Shown here: one piece after another, positions 8,500-16,118 of the stretch
Numbering within the stretch: the first letter of the stretch is position 1
Layout of the letters: each line of letters opens with the position of its first letter
Source of the DNA: Thalassobius sp034670005
GTDB lineage: Bacteria; Pseudomonadota; Alphaproteobacteria; Rhodobacterales; Rhodobacteraceae
Assembly (NCBI RefSeq): GCF_034670005.1
Contig: NZ_JAXMOH010000007.1
Coordinates: 62,001-126,000, forward strand
Reading direction: 5' to 3'
DNA length: 64,000 bases
The notes under the pieces: generated by a model
What the model was told of the DNA's origin: nothing
Databases searched by the model: none
What the model saw: only the letters and a program-made list of their open reading frames with translations
Position numbers and translations under genes: made by a program

Positions 8500-8766
8500 C
8501 TACTGTTTGAACGGGACGACGTTTGAACCACCGTTGGCAAAAGCTACTGCGCCTTCGCTACGAATGGTGCTGATCGCTTCCTCAAATGCGGCTCGGTCGT
8601 CTTCAAAGAGGTCGTCCCAAACAATGGATGTCCCATCCGCGGTCACAACTTCCAGCGACCAGCCGTCCCCGCCTTCGAGTTTGTAGATATCCACCTTGAA
8701 TGGCACCCCATCCTCAACGATGCGCTGTGAGGCGCTGGAAATGACAAGGTTGGGTTCGCGTTCCAT
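8500..8766 (-). CDS. Small hypothetical protein, first gene of unknown operon
   Basis: 88 residues starting MEREPNLVISSASQRIV; GAGGAAA lies at proper distance before ATG 8766, so the longer upstream frame was not used. The protein is acidic and soluble with an alternating pattern (FKVDIYKLEGGDGWSLEVV, SIVWDDLFEDDRAAFEEAI) that suggests a small alpha/beta fold. No family is recognised. It is the promoter-proximal gene of the minus-strand group that continues with the frame-disrupted gene, a membrane protein and a secreted protein. Confidence 0.7.
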   Translation of the reverse strand: MEREPNLVISSASQRIVEDGVPFKVDIYKLEGGDGWSLEVVTADGTSIVWDDLFEDDRAAFEEAISTIRSEGAVAFANGGSNVVPFKQ

Positions 8767-9130
8767 CTGATTTCCTCGTTGGTCTGCGGTAGATGATAGA
8801 AGCACTGATCACGGAAGCCAATGTCCGCAAAGCGGGATGCGGTCGCAGCATTTTGAGCAATCGATGAGAGGCAGCAATGGGCCGTGAATGACATCCCCGG
8901 TCACCTCGACACGAGGGGCGGGTTTTCGCTGCATCGGCGCGGTGGTAGCTGCCTCAGTTTGACGAAAGCAGCCGTTCCTGGCTGGAGACCAGAACGCCGA
9001 TGTTATGTTAGTCATACGGATCATTTAGCCGCATAATGCCGGAAGTCTCGTCGGCAGATGCTGTTGGGCCCGGTGAACATAGGAACCTCCTTGCAAGCAA
9101 AGCGTTAATCACCACATATGCATAGTGCAT
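8767..9130. other. Gene-free gap with repeat copy B and divergent promoters
   Basis: 364 bp between the minus-strand unknown operon and the plus-strand nucleotidyltransferase module. It must contain both promoters. A degenerate repeat copy lies at 8820-8857 and a palindrome at 9115-9133; I see no further gene. Confidence 0.5.
8820..8857 (+). repeat. Degenerate intergenic repeat, copy B
   Basis: AATGTCCGCAAAGCGGG then ATGCGGTCGCAGCATTTTG, aligned to copy A at 6804-6841 without gaps at about 30 of 38 positions and in the same orientation. Confidence 0.5.
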
Positions 9131-9133
9131 ATG
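9115..9133. promoter_or_regulatory. Perfect palindrome overlapping start of nucleotidyltransferase module
   Basis: CATATGCA-TAG-TGCATATG is an 8-bp perfect inverted repeat around a 3-bp centre, and its right end contains the probable ATG (9131-9133) of the first gene. Toxin-antitoxin and related modules are commonly autoregulated through such a palindrome over the promoter and start. Its role as an operator is inferred. Confidence 0.55.
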
Positions 9134-9424
9134 CTCGCAGCCAACGCTGATCACAAGTTGCGGCTCGCTATAGAGAAAAGCTGGAAACTAGCAACGGAAT
9201 CTGATAAATATTCAATTATGCAAATCCATGCGAACGCATATCCTCAGTTACGCACTTTGTGCTGGAACCGCCCTGACAATGCTGTCTTGGACGGCCCCGA
9301 GGCGCTTGGCCTTTACGAAAACAACTGGCGCCTAGTAGAGGCCGAGAACTTCGATGTAGAAGAGAAGCAGTTGCTTGATACTCTTGTTGCCCGTTTCGGC
9401 AACGGCGTATTTATGCCTGCTTGA
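9131..9424 (+). CDS. Partner (possible antitoxin) of AbiEii-like nucleotidyltransferase
   Basis: 97 residues from ATG 9131; GTG at 9125 would add two residues. It is a small soluble protein (HKLRLAIEKSWKLATES, ENFDVEEKQLLDTLVARFG). Its stop TGA at 9422-9424 is separated by one base from the ATG of the AbiEii-like nucleotidyltransferase, so the two are certainly co-translated. The position is that of an antitoxin, but the protein is about half the length of AbiEi-type antitoxins and I see no winged-helix signature, so it would represent another antitoxin type or an accessory subunit. The palindrome over its start suggests autoregulation. No strong ribosome binding site is visible. Confidence 0.6.
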   Translation: MLAANADHKLRLAIEKSWKLATESDKYSIMQIHANAYPQLRTLCWNRPDNAVLDGPEALGLYENNWRLVEAENFDVEEKQLLDTLVARFGNGVFMPA

Positions 9425-9425
9425 A

Positions 9426-10154
9426 ATGACGTTCGAAGAAGTCTCGTTCCGTCGCGACCATCATAACGCCATCCTGAACGTTTTGAGGTCCTTAGATGGA
9501 GATTTTCTTGCGAAAACAGGCTGTTACTTTGGCGGCGGCACCGCTATTGTACTCGCGCTAGACGAATACCGTGAGAGTGTCGATATTGATTTTCTATGTG
9601 CGACCCAAGACGGTTATCGAACCCTGCGAAATGCAATTGCAGGGCAACCCAATCTCAACAACATCCTTCGACCCAAGACGCAACTTGAGTGCGTTCGAGA
9701 GGTGCGGGCGAACCAATATGGCCTCCGGACCGTGGTCCAAAGTCAGGGAGCTAACATCAAGTTCGAGATTGTTCGTGAAGTACGAATCGACCTTCAGGGT
9801 GAACTTGACGCACGCTACGGACTGCCAATCTTGAGTCGCCCTTGCATGTATGCAGAGAAGCTGTTGGCTAACTCTGATCGCTGGTACGCACCAGAGGTGG
9901 CGAGCCGAGACATCTTGGATTTATCCGTAATGATCTCGAGATGGGGCCCTATCCCTAAAGAGGCTTGGGGTATTGCCGAGGCGGCCTACGGAAATAAGGT
10001 TCGTGAGGATTTCGGGAAGGCTATTGATAAAATCCGGCATCCTGAACACATTGAAAGCTGCGCAAAAAAAATGCAAATTGAAAGCGCTGTGGTCGAAGAG
10101 GTGCTCCGGATTCATGGAGGGGCATATGAGCGCGAACCATCGCCATATGATTAG
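9426..10154 (+). CDS. Nucleotidyltransferase, AbiEii/AbiGii toxin family
   Basis: 242 residues. The polymerase-beta-like nucleotidyltransferase signature is complete: GGGTAIVLALDEYRESVDID with GGGT at 36-39 and metal-binding Asp53 and Asp55. This is the pattern of the AbiEii/AbiGii family (GGTAL...E.R.S.DIDF), the toxic half of type IV abortive-infection and toxin-antitoxin systems, which transfer nucleotides to RNA or other targets. Later conserved features are PCMYAEKLLANSDRW and SRDILDLSVM, typical of the helical part of the family. ATG at 9426 follows the partner gene's stop by one base. Lower GC than the neighbouring core genes supports acquisition. A defence function is inferred from family and context. 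Confidence 0.8.
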   Translation: MTFEEVSFRRDHHNAILNVLRSLDGDFLAKTGCYFGGGTAIVLALDEYRESVDIDFLCATQDGYRTLRNAIAGQPNLNNILRPKTQLECVREVRANQYGLRTVVQSQGANIKFEIVREVRIDLQGELDARYGLPILSRPCMYAEKLLANSDRWYAPEVASRDILDLSVMISRWGPIPKEAWGIAEAAYGNKVREDFGKAIDKIRHPEHIESCAKKMQIESAVVEEVLRIHGGAYEREPSPYD

Positions 10155-10672
10155 ACTTCGAAAGTCGATGGCAAAACTCTCCGCCGCGCTTGATTTTTGC
10201 AAGCCTCAATTCCGGCGTGGTTAGGACACGAGGTCAAACTTTCTAAGTTCCAATGGACAGCACTGCAGAAAACTCCTCAACACAGCCCTCTGAATAGCCA
10301 ATGCGACAACTAAGCCACAATGACTGGTTTGGGGAAACTGCACCGCTGCACCGGATGATATGGCCAACGTCCGCTAATGGGAGGTTGCGACGCGGCATGT
10401 GGAGCCGCCGACGACGGCAGCTTTGGGCCGTCCTCGCCAGATGACCACCTCGCCTGGGTGAGGTGGTCGCCGTGCTGCAGCAAGTCGGCTTCGAGCCCAT
10501 CAGCGACATTCATGCATCCCGCAGCGAGGCGAATCTGTTTGCAGGCGCAGCAACGTGCTCGGCCCCAAGGAGAGGCATCCATGCCGCTTCCGACATGCCA
10601 ATGTTGCGGGACGCTTTGCAGCCATTGGTGCATTAGTTCTTGCTAGAGCGTATACCACAATGATGGTAGCTG
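10155..10672. other. Gene-free gap with repeat copies and a strong hairpin
   Basis: 518 bp without a convincing gene. It contains TGGTTTGGGGAAA at 10325-10337 and AACGTCCGCTAATGGG at 10366-10381, which belong to two parts of the degenerate repeat family, and a hairpin at 10443-10468. Composition is GC-rich compared with the genes on both sides. Confidence 0.5.
10443..10468. repeat. 9-bp perfect inverted repeat (hairpin)
   Basis: GACCACCTC (10443-10451) and GAGGTGGTC (10460-10468) with an 8-base loop. There is no T run, so it is not a standard terminator; it may be part of the surrounding repeat. Confidence 0.45.
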
Positions 10673-11770
10673 ATGCAGCTTGCAGACACATCTCGGAGAA
10701 GAACATTGCCCAAAAGATCAGTTTCTCAGAGGACTGGTGATCTAGCTGAACATCTTGCTCAAGGAGCGTTCCTGGACGCTCCGAACTGGATTTGTCGAAC
10801 TCAGTCGCATGACTTTGGGATCGATCTGGAAGCAGAGCTTATCGACATCACAGATGGTGTCGAAGAACTATCTGGCGCGCTCGTGAAAATTCAAGTCAAG
10901 GGAACGCTCAAGCCTATTTATAGGAATCGCGGCTATTATGTTCGACTTAAAACCGATTATCTGAAGTACGCAAACCAGTTCAGGGTCCCGGTTCTCCTAC
11001 TCTTGGTGAATGTGCGGAGCAACGAAATTCACTACTTGTGGCTGCAAGAATACCTTATTGGCAGAGAGGAAATTTTATACGGGGCGAGAAGTGTTCTGGT
11101 TAAGGTGCCCGAAGAAAACAAGCTAAGCCTGTCGTTCCAGCACCACCTACCGGAGATCGCGCTTGGTGTAACCAAAGGCTCTCAGTTAATGGCCGTTCAG
11201 AAGCTGTTCGAGGTGTTTTCTTCAAAGTATGATCCAAAGGCACTGGCGCTGGCTTCAGACTTACTCAAGCACCTTGGCGAGGGCGGCCACATCGCGATTT
11301 TTAATGGAGCTATCGACAAATTGAACAAGAGAGGCCCCCACCTTTCGCGAGTTGACTCGCAGGAATTTGGGAAAGTTCTGGCCGACCTAACCCGTCGATT
11401 TGGCGAGAAGTTGGGTGCTGACCAAATTCTGAAGATGGTTGTGAGGGGGGGCACCTATTCCTTGGCCGGCCTCGACGGTTTGCTCGGCCTGTACGACGGT
11501 TTTCCCGACCACGCAAAATCACTTGGTTTAGCGCGTCGTTTCGACGAGCTGGAACTCTATGAGTTGAGTTGGTATTGTCAGTTTCGTGAAGCACATGCTG
11601 AACTGGATTCAATGAGTATTTGGTTGCAGATATCAAAACTGGAAACGGCGTTCAAAACCGAGGCTGGCATTCTTCATATTCCCGAGGAGGATCGGGATTA
11701 TTGTTCCATGAAGTGGCCAAACCGGGCGGATGCTGTTTATCTGCAATCTCTCAAGTTAAAGGTGCCTTAG
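10673..11770 (+). CDS. DUF4365 domain protein (PD-(D/E)XK nuclease-like)
   Basis: 365 residues. Residues about 20-150 match the DUF4365 pattern: GDLAEHLA (Glu26), HDFGIDLEAEL (Asp51) and VKIQVKGT (Gln74, Lys76), then LKTDYLKYANQFRVPVLLLLV. This arrangement of E, D and Q-x-K is the active site layout of restriction-endonuclease-like (PD-(D/E)XK) folds, so nuclease activity is plausible. The remaining 210 residues are helical and not recognised. DUF4365 proteins are frequent in defence islands. The gene is single, with repeats on both sides, and reads away from the nucleotidyltransferase module. The ATG at 10673 lacks a strong ribosome binding site, and a start near the TTGCCC about 30 bp downstream cannot be excluded. 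Confidence 0.75.
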   Translation: MQLADTSRRRTLPKRSVSQRTGDLAEHLAQGAFLDAPNWICRTQSHDFGIDLEAELIDITDGVEELSGALVKIQVKGTLKPIYRNRGYYVRLKTDYLKYANQFRVPVLLLLVNVRSNEIHYLWLQEYLIGREEILYGARSVLVKVPEENKLSLSFQHHLPEIALGVTKGSQLMAVQKLFEVFSSKYDPKALALASDLLKHLGEGGHIAIFNGAIDKLNKRGPHLSRVDSQEFGKVLADLTRRFGEKLGADQILKMVVRGGTYSLAGLDGLLGLYDGFPDHAKSLGLARRFDELELYELSWYCQFREAHAELDSMSIWLQISKLETAFKTEAGILHIPEEDRDYCSMKWPNRADAVYLQSLKLKVP

Positions 11771-12122
11771 ATCGCCGAGTTGGTCGCCACGCAGTCAAGA
11801 CAACGTTTGGGTGTCGCATGGGGCAATGTTGTACGCGCCCAAGCGCACCGACCTGCAAAATAGATTCCTGCGCAGATGCAGCGAACGGCCGAAAGGTCCC
11901 GCTCTGCCGTCCTTCATGTTCCCGATATGCTGCGCGATGCACGAACGGCTGGTTTGGTGAAGCCGCAATGCAGCATGGCGAGTGGCGACCAAGGTCGGCT
12001 GTGGGCCGAAAATCCCCGTCCCCAATGCGCACCCCCCGCCGTTCAAAGCCCTCTCTGCCCTCACAAACCGCACAGACCCAAAGCACCACCGACCCCCTGT
12101 CGGTCCGTCCCGGCTATCCCGC
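11771..12122. other. Gene-free gap with repeat copy at right edge of accessory block
   Basis: 352 bp between the DUF4365 gene and ppsA. It contains GCAGCGAACGGC (11878-11889) and the TGGTTTGGTGAAGCCGCAATGCAG element. No gene was found. Confidence 0.5.
11947..11975 (+). repeat. Degenerate intergenic repeat, copy D
   Basis: The segment containing TGGTTTGGTGAA then GCCGCAATGCAGCA is a near-copy of 10322-10350 (TGGTTTGGGGAA) and 14583-14613 (TGGTTTGGGGAG then GCAGCAATGCGCAG). All three lie on the plus strand and flank accessory genes. Confidence 0.5.
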
Positions 12123-14507
12123 CTAATCGGCCTCTGCCGCCGCGACGTGTTTTTTCACCTGAACGAAACTGTCCGGCACCACGGATATGGAATCGATCCC
12201 GGCTTCGACCAGAACGCGGGCGAAATCGGGGTAATTCGATGGGGCCTGACCGCACAGCCCGATTTTCGCGCCCGCCTCATGCGCCTTTTCGATCACCGTG
12301 CGGATCATCCATTGCACCGCCTCGTGGCGTTCGTCGAACAGCGGCGCCAGCTTGTCGCTGTCGCGGTCGATGCCCAGTGTCAGCTGGGTCAGGTCGTTCG
12401 ACCCGATGGAAAACCCGTCGAACCGCTTGGCGAATTCCCCCGCCAGCACCACGTTGGAGGGGATTTCGCACATCACATAGGTCTGCAACCCGTTGACGCC
12501 GCGTTCCAGCCCTTGGCCCTGCATCACCGCGATCACCCGGTCGGCTTCTTCGGGGGTGCGGCAGAACGGGATCATCACCATCACGTTGTCGAACCCGATC
12601 TGTTCGCGCAGCCGCCGCACCGCCCGGCATTCCAGTTCGAACCCCTGCTGATAGGCCGGATCGTAATAGCGCGACGCGCCGCGCCAGCCGATCATCGGGT
12701 TGGCTTCTGTCGGTTCGAACTGCGCCCCGCCCAGCAGGTCGGCATATTCGTTGGTCTTGAAATCGCTCATCCTGAGGATCATCGGGTTGGGATAGGCCAC
12801 GGCGGCAATCCGGGCCAGCCCCAGCGCCAGCCGGTCGACGAAATACTCGGTCTTGTCGGCATACCCTGCGGTCAGTTTTTCGATCTCCTCGCGCACAGCC
12901 GTATCGCGCAGAGCGTCGAAATGGATCAACGCCTCGGGATGGACCCGGATCGTGTTGGCGATGACGAATTCCATCCGCGCCAATCCGACCCCATCCGCCG
13001 GCAACCGCCACCAGCGCGCCGCGGTGGCCGGGTTGGCCATGTTCAGCATCACCTTGGTCCGGGTATCCGCCACCTCGGTCAGGTCGATCTCTTCGACCGT
13101 CACCTCCGCCGGGCCGTCATAGACATGACCGATATCGCCCTCGGCGCAGCTCACGGTGATTTCCTGCTGGTCATGCAGCAGGTAGGTCGCATCGCCGCAA
13201 CCGACCAGTGCCGGCACCCCCAGTTCGCGGCTGACAATCGCCGCGTGGCTGGTGCGGCCGCCATGATCTGTCACGATGGCCGAGGCCCGTTTCATGATCG
13301 GCACCCAATCGGGATCGGTATTCGAGGTCACCAGAACCGCGCCATCGACGAAGCGGTCGATATCCTCGGCCGTCTCGATCAGGCACACCCGCCCGCTGGC
13401 GACCTGTTCACCCACCGACAACCCGGTGACCAGAGTCGGCCCGTGATCCCCGACCGAATACTGCTTCAACGCCGCCGCCCCGCTGCGCGATTGCACCGTT
13501 TCGGGCCGCGCCTGCACCACGAACAGTTCGCCAGTATTGCCGTCCTTGGCCCATTCGATATCCATCGGCACGCCGTAATGATCCTCGATGATCACCGCCT
13601 TGCGCGCCAGCTCCAGCACCTCGTCATCGCTCAGCACGAACCGCGCCCGTTCGGCCCGCGACGTCGGCACATTGCGCACCGGCCCGGCGTCCCCGTCCGC
13701 CGCATAGATCATCTTCTTTTCCTTGGCACCCAGCGTCTTGTCGATGATCGGGCGCACACCGTCGCGGTCCAGAAACGGCTTGTAGACCTGGTATTCGTCC
13801 GGCGTCACCGTGCCCTGCACCACGTTTTCGCCCAATCCCCAGGCCGCGTCGATCAGCACCACCTTGTCGAAGCCGGTTTCGGTGTCGATCGAAAACATCA
13901 CCCCGGACCCGCCAATGTCCGACCGCACCATCTGCTGCACCCCGACCGACAGCGCCACCTGCATGTGATCGAACCCCTTGGCGTCGCGGTAGCTGATCGC
14001 CCGGTCGGTGAACAAGGAGGCATAGCATTTGCGGCAGGCAATCAGCAGAGCGTCTTCGCCGCGCACGTTCAGATAGGTTTCCTGCTGCCCGGCGAAACTG
14101 GCATCGGGCAGGTCCTCTGCCGTGGCGCTCGACCGCACCGCGACCGCGATATCGTCTTGCCCGGCGCGCTCCGACAATACCCGGTACGCCGCGCGCAGCG
14201 CCGCCTCGGTCGCTTCCGGCCAATGCCCCGCCACGATTGCCGCCCGGATCGTTTCCCCGGCCTGGCGCAGCGTCATCCGGCCGTCGCGATAGCCCGCCAT
14301 CGTGCTGCGGATCAGCCCGTCAATGCCGTTCGCCGTCAGGTAGCGGCGAAACGCGTTGGCCGTACTGGCAAATCCCGGCGGCACCCGGATCCCCGCCGCG
14401 CCCAGCTTTTGCACCATCTCGCCCAGAGAGGCATTCTTGCCCCCCACGACAGGCACGTCATCGCGGCGCAGGGTTTCAAAGAAAACGACCTCGTCATCTG
14501 TCGGCAT
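12123..14507 (-). CDS. ppsA: Phosphoenolpyruvate synthase
   Basis: 794 residues, the full length of the family. It makes phosphoenolpyruvate from pyruvate and ATP in gluconeogenesis. The N-terminal ATP-binding PPDK domain begins VGGKNASLGEM and contains RSSATAEDLPDASFAGQQET. The swivel domain has the phosphorylated histidine His421 in DHGGRTSHAAIVSREL. The C-terminal PEP/pyruvate barrel contains FEPTEANPMIGWRGASRYY, MVMIPFCRTPEEA, CEIPSNV, FSIGSNDLTQLTLGIDRDS and LCGQAPSNYPDFA. ATG at 14507 starts the conserved domain at once. It is a core gene sitting between two accessory segments, so it marks an integration hot spot. The minus-strand reading is certain; a long open frame on the other strand is only its codon-bias shadow. 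Confidence 0.97.
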   Translation of the reverse strand: MPTDDEVVFFETLRRDDVPVVGGKNASLGEMVQKLGAAGIRVPPGFASTANAFRRYLTANGIDGLIRSTMAGYRDGRMTLRQAGETIRAAIVAGHWPEATEAALRAAYRVLSERAGQDDIAVAVRSSATAEDLPDASFAGQQETYLNVRGEDALLIACRKCYASLFTDRAISYRDAKGFDHMQVALSVGVQQMVRSDIGGSGVMFSIDTETGFDKVVLIDAAWGLGENVVQGTVTPDEYQVYKPFLDRDGVRPIIDKTLGAKEKKMIYAADGDAGPVRNVPTSRAERARFVLSDDEVLELARKAVIIEDHYGVPMDIEWAKDGNTGELFVVQARPETVQSRSGAAALKQYSVGDHGPTLVTGLSVGEQVASGRVCLIETAEDIDRFVDGAVLVTSNTDPDWVPIMKRASAIVTDHGGRTSHAAIVSRELGVPALVGCGDATYLLHDQQEITVSCAEGDIGHVYDGPAEVTVEEIDLTEVADTRTKVMLNMANPATAARWWRLPADGVGLARMEFVIANTIRVHPEALIHFDALRDTAVREEIEKLTAGYADKTEYFVDRLALGLARIAAVAYPNPMILRMSDFKTNEYADLLGGAQFEPTEANPMIGWRGASRYYDPAYQQGFELECRAVRRLREQIGFDNVMVMIPFCRTPEEADRVIAVMQGQGLERGVNGLQTYVMCEIPSNVVLAGEFAKRFDGFSIGSNDLTQLTLGIDRDSDKLAPLFDERHEAVQWMIRTVIEKAHEAGAKIGLCGQAPSNYPDFARVLVEAGIDSISVVPDSFVQVKKHVAAAEAD

Positions 14508-14582
14508 GGCATCGCTCCAGGGATCAGTGGCACTGGGGTCATCCTAGCGGGACGCGCCCGGCGGGCCTTGATGGAGATCAAG

Positions 14583-14613
14583 GTTGGTTTGGGGAGGGGC
14601 AGCAATGCGCAGG
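14583..14613 (+). repeat. Degenerate intergenic repeat, copy E
   Basis: TGGTTTGGGGAG followed by GGGCAGCAATGCGCAG, related to copies at 10322-10350 and 11947-11975. It lies in the 244-bp gap (14508-14751) between the start of ppsA and the end of the HEPN-like gene, where no gene is seen. Confidence 0.45.
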
Positions 14614-14751
14614 AAGCGGAGTTTTCAAAGTCTGGGCGATTTTCCGACAGCGGACCTTAAAGCTGAGTGCGGCGAATTCGGACTCTGAGCCCTTCTCGAC
14701 AGAAAAGGGACAACTGCGGAATGGGCGGCGCAGGCAAGTCAAAAGAGCTTC

Positions 14752-15750
14752 TTACGCCTCTTGCAAGATGTCTGGCTTGAAGAGACTTAGATCCAAATTG
14801 GATTGAGAGGAAAGTGCCGCGCCCACTGGATTAAGATCCAGTTCGTGGCGCAATAGATCAAGAAATAAAAACTGAAGGTATCGTTCAGCATCCTTGTAAA
14901 GTTCGATTTTCACCCCGGCGTGAAAGAAACTGTTTCGCAGATCTACAATTCCCTTCCAAAGAAGGTCGGCTTCAACTTGTTCTTTCGAGAACCCATAGAT
15001 GCTTTGGAGTTGGCGGTTGGTCTGCATCGTCCCACCTCCCTCACAGAGGATTTGGATCGCCGTCCAATAGAAAAAGAACTTCTCGCTGAGAGCCGTGTCG
15101 TGGGATGCTTTCCCACTTTGATAGAACTCCAGTGAGCGCCTTATCCTAGCCTTCTTTTCGGTGTCTTCAACACCGTCAATCCGAGAGCTGGTCTCTTCAA
15201 AGAGCCGCCAATTCTCTGGAGACATGTTAGGACCGTTGGACGACTGAATAACCGCCATTACATCACCGTCCAAGCTGTATTGGCCGTTTGGCTGTGCCTC
15301 AAAGATCGCTTGAAATACTTGCCGATAAACAGCATTGCTTCCAAAATAGATTGACAGCAAGGCTTCCACGCGGTCAAGGCGTGAGCGAGTTACTGGCTCC
15401 TTGAATTCGACACCGTCAATCGCGTGAGGGGTCGCTAGCAGCATGTAGGCGCTTCGGGGTAGGTTTAAATTTCTAACATTATTAGGAAGGATAACGGTGC
15501 CAGTCTCTGGGTCGCTGTGAACCTGCCCGGTTTCTACGCTGAGAAGCTGGTCCGCATGCAAGTCACATAACCCTAGCCAAATTGGCACGCCGTCATCTTG
15601 TGGAAATGAAGTCTGGCCCGATGAAAACTCGGTAAGTTGTGCAATCGAGCACGGAACAATTGAGTAGAGCCGGAAAAGAAATTTGGACTTATCCGGATCT
15701 TTGCACCACCCATCTGGGATCATCTCGTGGAAGCTACTTTTCTTTTCCAT
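14752..15750 (-). CDS. Uncharacterised protein with C-terminal HEPN-like R-x4-H motif
   Basis: 332 residues from ATG 15750; an upstream ATG at 15801 would add 17 residues, and neither has a clear ribosome binding site. The N-terminal two thirds are not recognised. The C-terminal third has helical segments EKFFFYWTAIQILCEGG and ERYLQFLFLDLLRHELDL around DLRNSFFHAG, in which Arg272 and His277 form R-x4-H. This is the catalytic signature of HEPN ribonucleases found in many defence and toxin proteins. The gene lies in an accessory segment behind ppsA with low GC and a repeat next to it. A role as an RNase-based defence gene is an inference from motif and place; a non-catalytic HEPN-like helical bundle is also possible. 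Confidence 0.65.
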   Translation of the reverse strand: MEKKSSFHEMIPDGWCKDPDKSKFLFRLYSIVPCSIAQLTEFSSGQTSFPQDDGVPIWLGLCDLHADQLLSVETGQVHSDPETGTVILPNNVRNLNLPRSAYMLLATPHAIDGVEFKEPVTRSRLDRVEALLSIYFGSNAVYRQVFQAIFEAQPNGQYSLDGDVMAVIQSSNGPNMSPENWRLFEETSSRIDGVEDTEKKARIRRSLEFYQSGKASHDTALSEKFFFYWTAIQILCEGGGTMQTNRQLQSIYGFSKEQVEADLLWKGIVDLRNSFFHAGVKIELYKDAERYLQFLFLDLLRHELDLNPVGAALSSQSNLDLSLFKPDILQEA

Positions 15751-16118
15751 ATAAATGCCTGCTGAAATGGACGGACGCGGATGATACCACGATTGGCACA
15801 TATAAGCGATAACGGAACGGCAACAAAGTCCCGCATCCTAGCGGTTCGCGACCCGCGCGGCGAAGGTCAGTTACCGCAGTTTCGCGCCAAGGTTTGTGGG
15901 GCCGCTTTGGGCTGTCAGAAGTCATTCGCAGCTTGCCTTATAGCAACGGCTCTAAGCCCCCAGCCTCACACACTAACCAAGGGACAAATCTGTCACATCT
16001 CCGCCCCTGGGGCATATGCAGTCTTTCCCACTGCAAATTGTACAAATGCCCTCAAAAAACACTACAGAGCCTATCTGTCCGGCAGGCCGCAGTCGGGCCG
16101 GTTCCGGGCAGCGGCGGC
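15751..16118. other. Gene-free gap
   Basis: 368 bp between the HEPN-like gene and the large PilP-tailed gene, both on the minus strand. It is AT-richer than average near 15960-16070. I see no gene, terminator or clear repeat. Confidence 0.4.

Noticed and set aside
11982..14660. 892-codon open frame on the plus strand
   Set aside because: It is antisense to ppsA over its whole length; His- and Arg-rich composition is that of a codon-bias shadow in GC-rich DNA.
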